Source of the DNA: Nipponacmea schrenckii
Lineage: Eukaryota > Mollusca > Gastropoda > Lottiidae
DNA: 64,000 nt
Assembly: GCA_030562195.1 (NCBI GenBank)
Contig: CM060199.1
Coordinates: 13,846,338 to 13,910,337 of the forward strand
Direction of reading: 5' to 3'
Positions 1 to 14,570 of this stretch are shown here, piece after piece. The notes beneath the pieces were generated by a model. The model saw nothing but the letters and a program-made list of their open reading frames with translations, searched no databases and had not been told where the DNA came from. Position 1 is the first letter of the stretch. The number at the start of each line of letters is the position of its first letter. The position numbers and the translations under genes are program-made.

Positions 1-891
1 AAATTTAATTAATAACATCTTTTTTAATACAATGATATAGACCTGGCAGATCGATATCATTTAATCGATAAATCAATCAGTTTTAATAGTCGAAATTTGA
101 TTAGAAATGATCAATAATTATCTTTTGGTTTCACTATCCCACAACAGCTAATTATAAAAATGAAGGAGATTATTCCAAGAACAGAGAAATCAAGGTTATG
201 AGGAACGTTATCGAACATTCAACGCCGAGAATATTTAAGTGTAGAAATTATTGACTTACATGTATATTCAATTAATTGGCGTTGATGCTGGCGAATTGGA
301 AACATTGAATCACGAACGCTCACAGCATCTACCTTCACCATTCTTGTTACTAATACAATGTCAATAACGCTACTGTTAGAAGGAAAGTTTCAGTGTTGCA
401 AAAGAAGCTGTAAGCGTTGGCAATAGATCGACTACTGGTTTTGTTCATTCTAAAATAACATGACTAAAGATTTTCATACAACTATACCATTGGATATTGG
501 ATATGGTAGTACAATTTGAATGGAAATCACTCACGAATATGATAATATTCAGAAGGTTTAACGTCATATAATTAGGAGAATAATGGTCATTAGATAGATG
601 CGCGTAATAAAAATTCTGCCTTTTTTTCTATACTGTTATTGAATTTTAATAGAATTTATCGAAATAAATAGTTTGTTTTAACTTTTTTTTATAAAAAATT
701 GAATCTTGAAAATAATGACGAATTATGAATAGCGAAATTCAAAGAGGTCATATCTTTTGGTTTCACTATTCATTACAGTTCGTTATTGCAAAATCGGCTC
801 CTACATAACACGCTTTGAATGGTTAAAAATAAATATAATCGTATATCCTAAACCATTTTGGTATTCTTATCAAGATCATATAATATTACAG
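1..891. other. No exon recognised; probably intron of the guanylyl cyclase gene
   Basis: AT-rich sequence with no open frame of note. Because the exon starting at 892 begins with two bases completing a codon, an upstream exon must exist. I searched for the catalytic-domain segment that normally precedes it (the G-D-x-V-N-x-A-S-R-M motif) and did not find it, so that exon probably lies left of the window. Confidence 0.5.
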
Positions 892-2320
892 GTGGTTGCA
901 TACAGATCAGTGATACAACTAAGCTAAGTTTACAGAATAAAAAAGATTTTCTTATTGAGACTAGAGGAAATATAGAAATGAAGGTATGTTTAAAGCCAGT
1001 TTTTCATTGAAGTACACAAAATATAGCAACTATTTGTGATACATCGTAAATTTTAAATTGTGGTAAATTTTCATCACATATTACCAAAATGAAGTCTGGT
1101 ATTTTATCACAATATTAAAATTACTACAATAGGACCTGTGATCGATTTACCACATATGTCACAAATATTGAGATATAATTATTGTAAATTATGTCTTCGT
1201 TAACTTATTAAATACAGTCCGCGCTTTATATTCCTAACTATGCTTTGACTACCAATGACGTTGTTTTAGAGAACCGGTGTTTTCAATCAAAAACATTGTG
1301 AAAGTTGTCAGTTGTCACCATCAAAGTTTTTAGGATGATTTGTCAAAGAAATGGTAGGAATGGATTATTTATGAAAAAAACATGGCTCTCGTAAATATCT
1401 CACAGACTCAATATCCTACTGTTTCACATATTCTTTAGATTTCATATTCCATATTATAGATCTGATACAACAGGATTTGTGCATGCTTTATTACCTTGGA
1501 GGAAGTTATCTAGTACACTAAACCTTCCCGGCCGAGTTCACAATGTCTTTTTGTTTTGTAAATAAGCTTGCGTCATTCAAAAATTGAACTCTGATTGGTT
1601 AATTCCCATCAAAGTCCATTCAAGTTTTTAGAAAAATGGGATGCGATTCCGTTAAATGAAAGTCCTTGATAGTTTTTGGTCAAAATTTTCTTTGATCGTT
1701 GTCACTACCAAAGCTCCGTTAAAGCCTTTTGACCAAGAAAATCTTGATAGTGACAACGTGGCTTTACAGAGGCTCCAGATGGAAAGTAACACCAGACCCA
1801 TGCTACTGCGGGCACGTTGAACCTAGTAAACTTTGCTTTCTTCATGTCAAGAACACCTTATAATTATAATCATTATTACAAATTAATGACAGGGTAAAAA
1901 TCCATATTTAAACAGATTGTTTTTCCTGAATCATTTTTAAACCTTTTTATCGGTTCTCGTTATTGATCATTCACTCATATGGACTTTAATAAGGAATGAA
2001 AGAAAATCAAGACGCCTTTTTCTATATTATATAGGCGTGTCAAGTGAATGACCTTAACAAAGTAAGAAGGTACATTTTTTACACATATTATTTATTTATT
2101 ATCATGGAGTATATATCAATCTGATTCGTGTCATATAATTATATAGCTATATTAATTGACTAAAGAACCAAATTTTTCGATTATTTTGCAGGGAAAAGGG
2201 ATGATGGAAACTCATTGGTTAAGGCGAGCATCAAGAAGATCCAAACAGTCAATTACGCCTGGTTCCAAACAGACATTGTTCAACTTACAAAATGAAGAGG
2301 GGGGCTTCTCTACATTGTGA
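892..2320 (+). CDS. Receptor-type guanylyl cyclase, last two exons (partial, spliced 892-983 and 2192-2320)
   Basis: Converts GTP to cGMP; in membrane guanylyl cyclases the catalytic domain is cytoplasmic and C-terminal. The first exon follows a TTACAG acceptor and encodes C-I-Q-I-S-D-T-T-K and, near its end, R-G-N-I-E-M-K, then a GTATGT donor. The second follows TTTTGCAG and starts in phase 0 with G-K-G-M-M-E-T-H-W-L. Together they match the end of the class III cyclase domain, where a '(R)G-x-(V/I)-x-(M/V)-K-G-K-G-x-M-x-T-(Y/F/H)-W-L' pattern is typical, as is the preceding 'I-x-(I/V)-S-x-x-T-K'. The reading frame continues through the junction and stops at TGA 2318-2320 after a basic, Ser-rich tail of about 33 residues. 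A possible AATAAA lies at 2690-2695. Exons are too short to appear as long ORFs. Subtype and upstream kinase-like/extracellular domains cannot be judged. Confidence 0.75.
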
Positions 2321-5300
2321 TAAAGATAAGTCAGATAAATTAGGATTCTAACTCACGGAGCCCAATTATACAAGCCTGTCTTCACGATAAAACTCAAAAA
2401 ATGATAAAACTTCACGATCAACGGAGACCTAAGTTGGGTTTCAAATAATCAATATCTGTCAAAGATTTTTATTCAAAGAAATTATGTCCTATATTTCATT
2501 AACGAATAAGGCTTTCGATAACCAGTCTATAAGATCTCAAACAGACAGCTGAGAACCGAGAACCACGGATGCGACCACGATCGAAGAACTGGGCAAGTTA
2601 AACTGTATTTCACCGTATTTTATGGAAGCAGTGGACGACCTTTGACAGTTTCTGAAAGAGGGTTCCCTGCCTCTTCGGGCATTTAAGGAAATAAATCATA
2701 AGATTTTGACCCATACCATATTAAAACACAACTAGACCAGAATGAATATACATACAATTAAAGTATTTAAATTCTGAATATATGGTGGAATGGCTTCGTG
2801 GATGAGCCAACTCAAGAAATCTATTCCACTGGAATATTAATGATTTCACATTATGAGATAGTTTTGGGTGAATTTTCGACTGTTTTGTAAAGGTTATCTC
2901 ACATTTAGGTGCTCTATCTCTGTAATATTGATTTATCATTTCCGCTATTAAAGCTTATTCCGTTTTGATACAAACCAATGCATAATATCATTTCCGTTTT
3001 TTGATCATTCTCTCCCATTTTTATTGAAATTTGCTGACTCAACAGACAGGCCTCATTTTTTGGTAAATACGCTATGTTGCTATGATAGGATGTGTCACGG
3101 CTTATTGAAAACTCAACTAAAAAATAAACATCTTATATGACTACTATATTCACGACCTTGACGAACAGTATTATAAAACCATCCATAAAAAATATGATAG
3201 ATTCTAATTTCTTTTCCACATATATCATGTTCAATTTGATGCAGATGGATTAGCTCAATGTTAGGTTTTCTGTCTTATTAGCTATAATTTATCTAACAGA
3301 TTGTCCATGGTCTATCCAGAATAGCGTAGGACCCACAATTGAACCCTGTTGCTGCTTCCGGTTATTGGCAGGATAGTAGAATCTTTCATATTATTTAAAT
3401 TATTTACTATAATTGGATGTTTTATTTCGAATATAAAGGCCACAGGCCCATTATACAATATGGTAGACATATATAATATACAAACAAACAAACTAGACAA
3501 TTAACCTATGCTCTCAATTTACTAATCGATATATACTCGCTAAGGAGAGAACGCAAATACCACGATTTCCATTAACTTAAAGTTTTACCTGATCTGATTT
3601 TTGTAATAATATAATTGATTGCAACGTATTATTAAAATCTTATATGAATTTTTATAAACTTAATTGTGGAACAATAGCGGGGTGATTTTTCGCAATTTTC
3701 GTTTAAGTTATATAATGTTAATGATTTATACAGAACATTTCATAGTCTCATGCATCTCCCTTGACTTAGCCAATGTTGACCATTGATAGGTCGCAATATA
3801 ATACCCTTGGGTGTCTCAACCCGATTTCCGTCTGTGTATTTCAAAGATTTCTCAAAAGTTGTAAAACTCTATTTCATTCCATTTAACCAATGGTTTAACT
3901 CACTGATTGCTGAGAATTTGAGCCCCCCCCCCCCTTTCCAACCACATACATATTACACACAGATACCCTCAAAAACATACAAATGACTAATGCATTCAAG
4001 CTGTATCTAATATATGTTTGTTGTCACCGGGCTGTTATAAGAGATACTCAGAATTTTAGACCTTTTGTAAGCAGGATCCAAACGTTTGGGTGTAAGAGAT
4101 CCCCCTTGACGAAGCACACTCCAATAACCGGTCACATCTTGCAGGATATGTATTGTTTAGGTATTATTGTCAATGGTATATGTATGAATACAGCGATATG
4201 ACCTATATTCAACAAAATATATTCTATTACTAATAGTCTACAATCAATATTATTAAAGCGACTGACATTCAAAATGAAAAATATTCTTTCTCCATTTAAA
4301 CACAAATCAACTGATCAACTCTGTGATTAGTGATACAGGGGCAGAAACCTTGTTTAAATCTTAGTGGGATATTAAAGGATAAGGTCTAATTTGACCACAG
4401 AAAAGTGCCATTCGGGTACAATTATAATATGAACATGAGCTTGAGTGCAGTAAAGTCAAACATCTTACGTCTGTATAGCATACAATGTCAAACTAATGTA
4501 TAGAGTTTTGATCTTTTTGATAGATAAGACTGGACAATGTTTATCTCTAACCAAGTAAGTTCCAAGGGCTCTATTCACATAACCTAATAATAAAATACCA
4601 TTTTAACACGTGATTGTCAACCAGTAAAATTTATTTTGGTTTCAATAAAGAATTAAATCATGGTATTTTTCTATGTTCTTCAAACTAAGATATAGCTCCA
4701 ACTAATATATGCCATTCCATTAAATTTAATATGCTGCTCAGAAAAGTATCAAGGATAACTGGTTAAAAAGGAAGAAAACTCAACGGTTGGATTTTTTTGT
4801 AAAAGATACATTCAGGGGAACATTTCTGTAGATTTTAGCGTTAAGACTTTATAAATGTAAGCTAAAAAAATTTCGACCTAAAAAAAACAGAATGCCCCTT
4901 TAATATAAGTTATTCAAATGAACAATAGGTGGCTGTCAACTATATATGAAGGAAAAAGTAATTGCCAGGCCACGAGCACCTGTTACCACCACCAACCTAA
5001 ATTGTTTTTACTGTTATAGTACTGGGACTAGAGGAGAAATTTACTGATAGTAAGTAAATTCCACGGTGAATGGTGTTAAAGGTCACTGGAAATTGCGTTG
5101 CTACCGTCTAGAATAACATGTTGTGGAAGGGTGATGTAGATGCAGTGATGTGATGAAGGTGGTGTTGATGATTATGAGGATAATGTGATGATGAATATAA
5201 GAGAAATATAGTTATAGCTTATTGTGGATTAATTGAAATTTTTGAATGTTGGATTTATTTTATGAACGATATGAAAGATTTTGGATGCATAAACTATTTC

Positions 5301-8300
5301 TAAAAGATTACTGAACACATTTCAAATAAGAGTTACCGAATCTTAAAGATAAAGCACAAGTTATCATACCCTTATTCTATGAGGAATGTGCAAATATAAC
5401 ATTATCAGGTGACATTAGCGTCAAATGGTCGTGCATGACTAAACCAGACTATTATTATCCATGTTATTATCAATCCATATATTGATCTTTAACACTGTTC
5501 CCGATGTTCATGAAATTTTAAATTGATATCCTGCCGTGTATATATATATCGTTCTGGTAAGTGTATATATTAAAATATCATACAAATTTGAAATCAGATT
5601 GCAGGATTTAGTAACTTTTAATTTGCATTGAGGCCTCTCGGTACGATATCCCTTGCAGAGAATCAACTTTAGAGAATCGCTTATAAGATACGGATGTTCC
5701 TTTTTGTATGAAAGTTTGAAAACTGAGAATCCCTTTTCAAGCATCGACATAGACAAAACATGTTATTTGGTAGTATAGGTCACTCCTTTAACTTATATTT
5801 AGCATTTGAGTATATTATCTAGACATCCTTTTCAGAGAGTCAACTTTCAGAGAATCCACTAATGTTATGTATCTGATGTTTTGGCCATTACCTGACAGAA
5901 TACACTTCGATTTTGATAAATTGGTTTGTCAAGTAGACACCCCTTTAAGAGTAAACATATCGCTGATAATATTTTTTGGCATTTAAGGATTGTCACTACT
6001 TCCCCACATTCAGTGAGTTCATAAAGACGATTTTCATTTGGTATTTCAATTACCCAACGCCTCATAACTTGTACTGTTTAATTGGTATGAAGATATTTTT
6101 TACTCCCTATATATTTCATAGACTACCAAACATGGCTAATAATAGTTTGTGAATGTGGACACCTTTGTTGGAATGTGAAAATTGCGTTCATTAAAATAAA
6201 GTGACATTTAAGTGGTAACGATTCAGTACATATTAATTATTATATGGCATGATATGACTAGCAGTCTATCTGATAACCTCCGCCTAGTACTACCGAGTTA
6301 TATCCATCCGTTTATTAAAGAATGCTTCAGATATAGGGGGTAATCAGCTGAAAAGCAATTTGAGACCTGTTCAGAATATCTTTCGTGCTATTTGAAATCA
6401 GTATCTTCGCCAGCAATTATATTGACAACTTCGTATCAGGAAACATGAGGGAAAATTTTAACTTCTAGATCCCATTCTCTTGAGCTTCGGTAGACTTATT
6501 TTTCTGATAAAGAATTCTCATAGCTGTATCTAACGTAACAATGTGCTGAAGTCATAATTAACGATATGTAAATGAAAAAAATGGTGAAAACATTAAAACA
6601 AATCAGACTGTTTGTCAGAAATTCAGAATCCCTTTCTTCACTAAAATAGTAAAACCACAATGTTAACAAACATAAAATATGTATTTATATCCACATGCAC
6701 GCACCTCCCCTTGATCATAAAAAAACGTCAAGAAATGTCAAAGATAATTGGTCTCTGGTTTTGTGTTTTACAACAAAAACAGTACACCACTAAAATGCCA
6801 GTATGTCGAATTTGATATTTATGTATATGTTTTTCTTTCTTATCATAAACAAAATGATAAACACACACAGAACAACTTTCTTTATATTTTTGTCAAAATG
6901 TCCACATACCGACATTGTTTTGAAGTGCTATTAAAGGTCGTTTAGACAATTTAGTCATAATATAACCTATGTTGATCATTTCTCCAAATTCGACCTATTT
7001 ATAAACACACTGTAGACAGAATTTATGATTAAATTGTGAACTTACTGTGCATTCACATCAACGAATTGCGAACACATAGAACAACATATCCACACTAAAG
7101 TCCATTAAAGTCAACATTATATTACGTCCATTTATTGCATTTATAGACTGATTGGCAAGAAAGTCGAATATATCAATTCATATTCGCCATATTTTGGTCA
7201 ACTTCGATTTGATTGTCTGTCAAAGCAAGTCATACTTTCAAATTTGCATATATCGATAACCGTACAAAATAACGAGATATTACTTATCATATTAATCAAT
7301 TGATTTAAACTTTGATATTTATTTATTAAATTGAATATTAGAACTTTATAAAATATAGTCGAATTATGTATAAAAGCATGTATTTACTCCAGTACTAGTA
7401 AGTACACCCGGGCAATAGATGCGCGATGATTCTACTAATTTCAAAATGGCGGCTAATTCAACAATCGCTAAAAACAGAATAAATTTCAATGGTTAAATAA
7501 TTAGAAGTCATTAACTAAATGCTAGTTTTGTTTTTTGGGCCGCAATAAAATCAAAATTTACCCTGTTTACACCAATAAAAAAGAAAAATGTTCCAAAATA
7601 ATGATGAAAACGGTTGACTACTTTTATATATTTCTTTTGGAACGAGTTCGCCTCAACACTAGGAGAACTCGATTTGCAGCTTATAGAATCGGAAGATATT
7701 TTTCCGGAAGTGTCTTCCGGTAAGGTCAATCGAGTGAGTAGCAGAAAAAAATATGGCACACACCACACTCGCTGCACTTGAATGCTATTTTGCCAACGGA
7801 CGCCATTTTTTCTGTTTCTTCCATCTCCGACTCGGAAGACTTAGAAGACCTTCCAGAAGAGGAAGAGGAAAAATCGACCGGAAAGAAAAGATCTTCCGGA
7901 ATAAGAAGGTGACGAATCGAGACAAAAATTTATCAAGTCGGGTCTGAGTATATACCGTTCCGAAAACGCTCGATTGTTACACAAAATTCATCCGTAAACC
8001 TATCGTTCTGAGAACGCATAAACTTTGTTTTGTAAACGGGGTTATATATAAGGTGATTACATTATCATGAGCTTTAGAGCACTAGCAGAACTTTTACGGT
8101 AGGTCGTTTAAGAACACTGTATAGAATAAAAGAGATAATGTGACATTATTGTTAATAAGTAAGTTATTATCGAATCGTTACCAAACAACACAATTATAGA
8201 TTTTTATTATATAACACACAGTTTAACGTATTATGAAATATTTGTAGTCGATAAACAGATAGTCTCTTTCCAGTTCTTATTTAATTGAGGTTGTTTTTCT

Positions 8301-9445
8301 TATTTCAAAAAGAAATAATACGGGTATTATGTAACGTCTGTTTATGATGTACGCCTACTATAAGCGTGGCGCGAGTCATATTCGCCATCCGGTCCATTCG
8401 ACAAGCTTGGGTGATCAGTCAGCTTCAACGATGAATTTCTCAATATAAAACAGTCTTTGGTTTTAATCTCAGATGGCGAATTTTATCATATAATTCCATT
8501 GTTCAATTTGATCCATCTGTAATAGATCTCGGACTAATTATCTTTCATGTCAATAAAATTCTACACCACCTAATATCAAGACAATCTGACCTGAGTGAAT
8601 CGATACTTAATGATTCTGCAATATTAGAAACACAATGTACGATTATAAAATGAATCTAGATAGATATAGTCATAAATGAACACCCGACTGATTTTCTGCA
8701 ATGTGACAATGATATAGTCGCAGTAGTGGCAGCGCCTGCCTCTCGAGACTGTGGGTACAAATAGGGACAGACTAACCCAATGCGGAAGGGGACGGGAGAT
8801 AATACAGTCAAGAATGAATAAAACGTGCGACATTTTGTCTCTCATTGAGCTTCTGACATATTCTGGAGCAAAGAGCACCATCAAATCATATTATTAGATT
8901 TGTCAAAACATATTTGCCCCTATACCCCCATTTGTACAACCAGTGTGCCGCAATCGTTGTACGTATTGATTTAAGCAAAGGTAAACTTAGCCGATCAATA
9001 GATTTTATATTTGCTGGTATCACAAAGTCCATACAGGTTGGTAAGCAAAGGACCCTTAGTGAAAAGTTTTGTTCTAGATCCAAGACCCTGTCGTAGACTT
9101 TGCATTTCCTAAGCTTTTTGAAGAAATTTATAGTACACAATAGATTCAAAAATATAATCTTTATTGCAAAAATAAAAGTAACGAAGAGAAATGTATATAA
9201 TTTTTTTCCAGATTTGTTCTTCGTGATGACAAGATCACAAAAAGCTAGCTATGTAAACTCAGCAGAAAGGATACAGAGTTGATACTTTAAAGTCAAGTTA
9301 AGTGATATCAAGTGTTCTAATAAGGAGCATGGTCTGTCTATAGCTTGCCTCTCTACATTTTACTCGCTTTCATCATTGAAAAATTCCTTCATTTATTCAT
9401 TCATTCTACTTTTCTTTTTAGAAATAAATATTGAAGAGAAAGACC
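2321..9445. other. Intergenic or intronic, no gene supported
   Basis: About 7.1 kb with only short open frames lacking splice context or recognisable motifs. AATAAA at 2690-2695 may end the cyclase transcript. Positions 7753-7912 contain a low-confidence acidic reading frame (see findings). An imperfect hairpin around 1,665-1,780 lies in the preceding intron. Nothing else is supported. Confidence 0.5.
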
Positions 9446-11890
9446 ATGGCTCCTATAGAATACACAGAAAAGACTCGACTGAGCAGTAAGGATGCTTATC
9501 ATCATCGACCGTTTTTTATCAAGAATATCACAATCATAGCCAGGATGTGTGGGTTTGGGTTAGTCGTTTGTAAGTATTGATACCAAACAGCCTAGCTTAC
9601 GAATAACTGATCCGAAAATGAAATTTTGCAGCTTCAATATTTAAGGCAACATTGTCCTGTTTATAATATTAACTAAGACCAGTTCATTTTACTGGGGCAA
9701 TTTCCTCCCTCCTGGAATCTTTCCTGCCCCCATCCCCTGGAATTGATAGTGTTCAATCACATAACGTCATTTTGTTCTGCCCCTCCCCCCTCAAAGTAAT
9801 CAATTCCCCCTGGGTATGCAGGCCGGCTAGGGGCCTGTATTGTGTCATGAAATTGGCAATTCAACTCTTATCCCTTCCTGCCCAAATATATATTCATCAG
9901 TTAGCGAAACTGCAAGTATACGTACATGAGTTCCTGAGTTAGATTTTGGAGAAGCGCATACATTGTACAACTACTAGGACCTTGTCTACCTGACATAACG
10001 AATACCCCATTGATGATCAAAGAAATTCGTTCTATGCCCATACACATATGCCTCAATACATATCTTACAGTAATCTGGTCAGCGGCTGTATTATGCATCA
10101 AGAGATACTCAGATGTACCTTATCTAGGATGGTATTTAGTGTAAGTTTTTTCTATCTTTATACCGAGTTAAATAATTCAAATATTATATTGATATATTTG
10201 GGTGATTTTGTTATAATATTATGCACTCCTAGTTATAAAAATATCGTTGAAATCTTATTATATCTTATTGTATATTACTAGTATATAAAAGACACGTCGC
10301 TCTCCAAACACCTACTAACTAACAAGGATCTGTCTATGTATTATTACGACTTCGTTTTGTTTCTTCGCAGAGCTTCTGGTGTATTGATTACATTCTTTGA
10401 AACGGTCTGGATAATGGATAAATGTGTTTGCTGCGCGTAAGTACAATGCATAACAGGATCCGAACACATCTTATAACACTTGGTTTTGTTTTGATCTTCC
10501 ATTTGTGTGTGTAAAAATGAACAATTATTTCAATGTGGCACCAGGCAGGGTATAATCTTCTGGACACTTGAAATCCTTCTAATTTGAGATTGGTATACTT
10601 CTTCATATTTTGTATTCATTTAGTTTTGTTACCTTTTTGATCATTACCCTTCCTTGAACTGTTACCAATAATGCTATGTTCATCATTTACCTAAAGTTTG
10701 GTCATTCTTTAAATTTTTTGTTTACCTTTGTGTATTAAGCAGCTATGGCGGTGCGTCAAAAGACAGGGAATACTTTCTTTTTAACGATTGATATACTTCA
10801 TCATGAAATTCCATTAGCGCCTACAGTATATTCCAATGATGTTTTGGATTTAGGGTTTCGTTTTACGGTGCTGATCGTTAGTACCTGTTTCAAATTCCTT
10901 ATAATGTATTTCACAAATCTTTTTCGCTAATATTTTTAAGATTTGTTAATTGCGAATCAATTCAGTCCAAATAGTTGACAAAGTTTATCAGGTATATTTA
11001 ATATAATATGCTCACATTTTGACGATTTGTTTATTTTCAGACGAATAGGATGCTGTTGTACGCTATGGAATGTTATACTTTGGGTGGACTGCTGGAAGAA
11101 AGGTGTTCTCTATATATGTTTATCTATTCCAATGTTTTTAAATGGCATGCGGGTGTATATAGGAATGATATGTGGTATGTAAAAGAAAATAATACTAGCT
11201 CCATCCTTGACGTTAAAATGTTCTTAATTGATGACGATATTCAAAGGTGACATGAATTAGTCGATATTGTTAAGGAAATTAAATTGCTGACACAAAGGAC
11301 TCACTGGAGTTACCGAACGTTGGCATGGTTGTGTTTCCAGAACAGAATGTTACTATATGTCGAGTTGGTGCCCTGAAAGAGTTTTGAGATAATAGCCTAT
11401 CATTACTGTGTTTTGACTTAAGTGGTGTATTAGAGCCTCGGTATAGTATCGAGTATCGATATCGCGCCTTTACTAAGCTTTGATATTGTACCGCCATTTG
11501 ATCCATTCATGGTTCGTTACTAAAATCATTAAGCGGGGTCTAAATGTAGTTATGGAACAAAGAATCTCTTCACTTGACTCAGGAGAGTATTGCAAATGTT
11601 ATAAATTCTATATTGCAGGTTTTGTTTTAATGTTCGTAGCTTTTCTGTATATAATCAAAACCTTTAAAAACGGTATAGTGTACGAAGTATCAGAAACGAA
11701 AGTTATACACCACGAAAGTAAGAAAACTGTTACCCATGAAGTAGCCACACAGACTCGGCCTCCTAATCCTTTTGGAGATCCTGACGCGCCACCATCTACA
11801 CCTTCTTCTCCCCGTAGTTCACACAAATCTAGTATCAGTGTAGAAATACCACATGACGTATCACACGACAAGGGTCAAATCCAGGAGTAA
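9446..11890 (+). CDS. Five-exon small multi-pass membrane protein, TMEM72-like (221 aa)
   Basis: Exons 9446-9569, 10071-10140, 10371-10436, 11041-11174 and 11619-11890 join in frame (phases 1, 2, 2, 1) with GT-AG borders: donors GTAAGT, GTAAGT, GTAAGT, GTATGT; acceptors TTACAG, TCGCAG, TTTCAG, TTGCAG. The start has a strong context (GACCATGG). Predicted membrane segments are at about residues 28-51, 60-82, 106-122 and 125-146, then a 75-residue Ser/Pro-rich cytosolic-type tail. Cys-rich stretch C83-C93. The order, spacing and a shared short hydrophobic pattern (an early R-M/L-x-G, a Y-L-x-x-S/T-G segment, a lysine cluster after TM4) recall vertebrate TMEM72, a four-pass protein of unknown function; human TMEM72 is somewhat longer. 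The gene model is seen in the sequence; the family name is inference. A polyadenylation signal follows at 12172. Confidence 0.65.
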
Positions 11891-12171
11891 AACATGAACT
11901 TTTGGAAATGTTAATATAAAAACTCTTAAACCTCAATAGCATATGAATTCTTGGACTGTCTCTCGTTTTCTTAAGACTATATTTCATAATGGAATATGTA
12001 AACCGTATTGGTATACGAACTATTGATATAAGTATTAAAACTCATGCTCTAAAATTCTGGTAATATTTTAAAGTAGAATTCCAGACGTTTTCAATGGAAA
12101 CCATTACAAGGCATTTACCCTGGGCAACCCTAGGACATTGGAAGTTAAATGAGAACTCATAAAGAATAGGA

Positions 12172-12177
12172 AATAAA
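12172..12177 (+). promoter_or_regulatory. Candidate polyadenylation signal AATAAA
   Basis: First AATAAA found after the stop at 11888-11890 of the membrane-protein gene, about 280 bases downstream. Position fits a short 3' UTR. Confidence 0.4.
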
Positions 12178-13999
12178 ACATGCTATATCGCTCAACAATT
12201 GATGTATTTCACTCAGTATAGAAACTGTACTAATCTGGATCGAAAGTAAAAACTGACTTTTAAGGATACAAAAATCGTCTGGTGAAGAAACTCAATGGTA
12301 TCTATCTGTCTATGTGGTGTTTGTTATAATCTGAGATATACCAGAGGCTTTATTCAGTATGGAAATGACGATTTCCAATATGTGAAGTGCAATGTAATAT
12401 ATATTCCATATGAATGGACAATAGTGATGCCAACTCATTGAATAAGATATCGATCATTGGTTTGGTCTTAGTAAAACGCAAATTTTATTCTCTTCCTTAA
12501 TTTCTAAACAACATCGGAGATCGTGTCAGCCATTAACTGAGAAACTTTTATCAGGGGATGTTTTTTTTTCTTGCCTAATGAAATTGGAATTTGGTGCTTA
12601 TATTGTTTTCTTTGTTGATAAAATGATTGTTATTGTTAACGTTTTAATTTTGTTTAGCTGCAACTGTCTGCAACCGGGGGATTCTGATCCATCGCAGTTG
12701 TCTCTCCTTCTAGTACTTTTCAGTGAAATTTCAATTAATTCCACTCTCCGCCATTCCCTGTACATTGCTTTTGTGTTACTTTCAAGCAGAACCACCCAGT
12801 TAATCGCGGTTGCTATATTTGCATGTCCACTACGACAAATCAGATGTTTCGATTGAGACCAATGTCCAATTCATTCAATTTTGACTCGTGTATTTAAATA
12901 TTTGTATCTCTAATAAACATTTTGATCATCGCCGATATCAATATCATGAACAAAGGACAAGTCAAATAATGGACTTTTTTAATCTTGAAACGTACAAATA
13001 ATATTAGAAACTAGTGTAAAAGTGGAAAAAGTAAACAAGGAAGACATTACGAGAGAAATTGTATACTATCGCATTAATTCAGTATATTATGAAACTTGCA
13101 TTATCAAATACCACATTATTATATTTTATAATCACTTTATGTAGTTGGGAGTCGGTTCATCATTCATTATAGCATTTTTTGGACTGAAGTCATTTTGAAA
13201 CAGAAATAATGTATATTTGTAACAATCGGTTGTCAAATGTGAAGCATATTTCTTACGGCTATATTCAATTAACCACATCTGTTTTGTGTAGATTGCAGGA
13301 GAGATTATAAAGGACGACTCGAATGTCTAAGATAAAGAAAAAAACCTGGAAAAAAAAACATGAACTTAACTTACTTGCACATCTAACGTGGAATAATATA
13401 TTTCTCCATCCACACTTGCTTTCGGCTGGAGCTAAATAGGATTGAGGTCAGGCATTCATATCGTCATACAATGTATATATTTTGAACAATTTTGTATTGA
13501 TCAAAAATACGTTACATTTTGACCCTTGGCTTTGAGTTATGTAATGTCGCCAATTAGATTACGGGGAAGAAATAGATTGCAGATTTACAGGCCTAGGGTG
13601 GAACAAATACTTTATTGAGAAATTTAGTTAAAGGGATGGATCTGCTGGATATTCCTTCTGTTCTGATCTGATCGCCCAATGGGTGGGAAGTATAGTACCT
13701 GTTATGTTCAGATTGTTTTTCCTACTATAAACTTACCAAAAACGTCATAGATCACAGTGTCAACCTACTTACCATGCACATACACAATACATACGATGAT
13801 TAAAAGTCATCTTATTGTTATTCAATAAGCATTGATGAGCGAAATCAATAGAAACTGATAAACGATTGAAGGTGAGGATAACAAATTTAATGTTAGTATA
13901 TTGATTGTGATACTGATTTATTTAAGCATGGTAATACATGTACTGAATATCCCGTAGTGCCACTGAATTAGCCGTTGTGATAACGAATAAGATATATTT
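12178..13999. other. No gene supported
   Basis: AT-rich DNA. An open frame at 12578-12856 and its opposite-strand partner (12598-12795) have no recognisable domain; the minus-strand frame is basic and might be a repeat fragment, but this cannot be supported. Confidence 0.4.
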
Positions 14000-14065
14000 G
14001 TAATCCATAAAGACTTCTTCTGTGTTATATGTATCAACTATTAAATGCCATTCAAGGATCGTCGA
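14000..14065. repeat. Dispersed repeat, also at about 28765-28830
   Basis: A stretch of about 65 bases beginning with TAATCCATAAAGACTTCTTC recurs with small changes at 28765-28830, directly after the Penelope-like remnant. In this copy it is followed by several short repeats of the type GGTGATAC/TTGTGATA up to 14170. Likely the tail of a dispersed element. Confidence 0.5.
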
Positions 14066-14570
14066 ATAAGCCATTGTCAAATTAGCAATGGTGATACTAA
14101 AAATTCCTTGGTGACAAAGAATTAGCCGTTGTGATACTGAAAACGCAATGGTGATAATCAATAAGGCTTGAAAATATAAACAAGAATATTTTGTTAAAAG
14201 AGCAATCAAAATGTCAATCTATGACTTGAGGTGACATTTCGTCTTTGTTTTATTCATAGAAGGCCATGTTTTATAATGGAACTATGTTCAGCAGTAAATA
14301 TTTAAAATGACAAATCTTTATACAATCTTTGAATAGTACGTTGCAAAATTAAGTCGTCTTATATAAACAAAGACACAAATTAAACTTTAGAGAATTAATG
14401 GATATTTCATAATCGGTTTGGTTTATCCACAGCAAGCTTCTTCCATGGAAAGCTGTATCCTGTTCTATTAATAGCGTCAATTAGTTAATGCGATTTCAAC
14501 GTAGGACCAAATATAATTGATAACAATATAGTATATGATTTTCTTCTTTGATTTTAATCATTTAGTATTA

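Noticed and set aside
9190..9285. Possible exon after a TTCCAG acceptor at 9210
   Set aside because: Ends in a stop after about 23 codons with no partner exon or family match.
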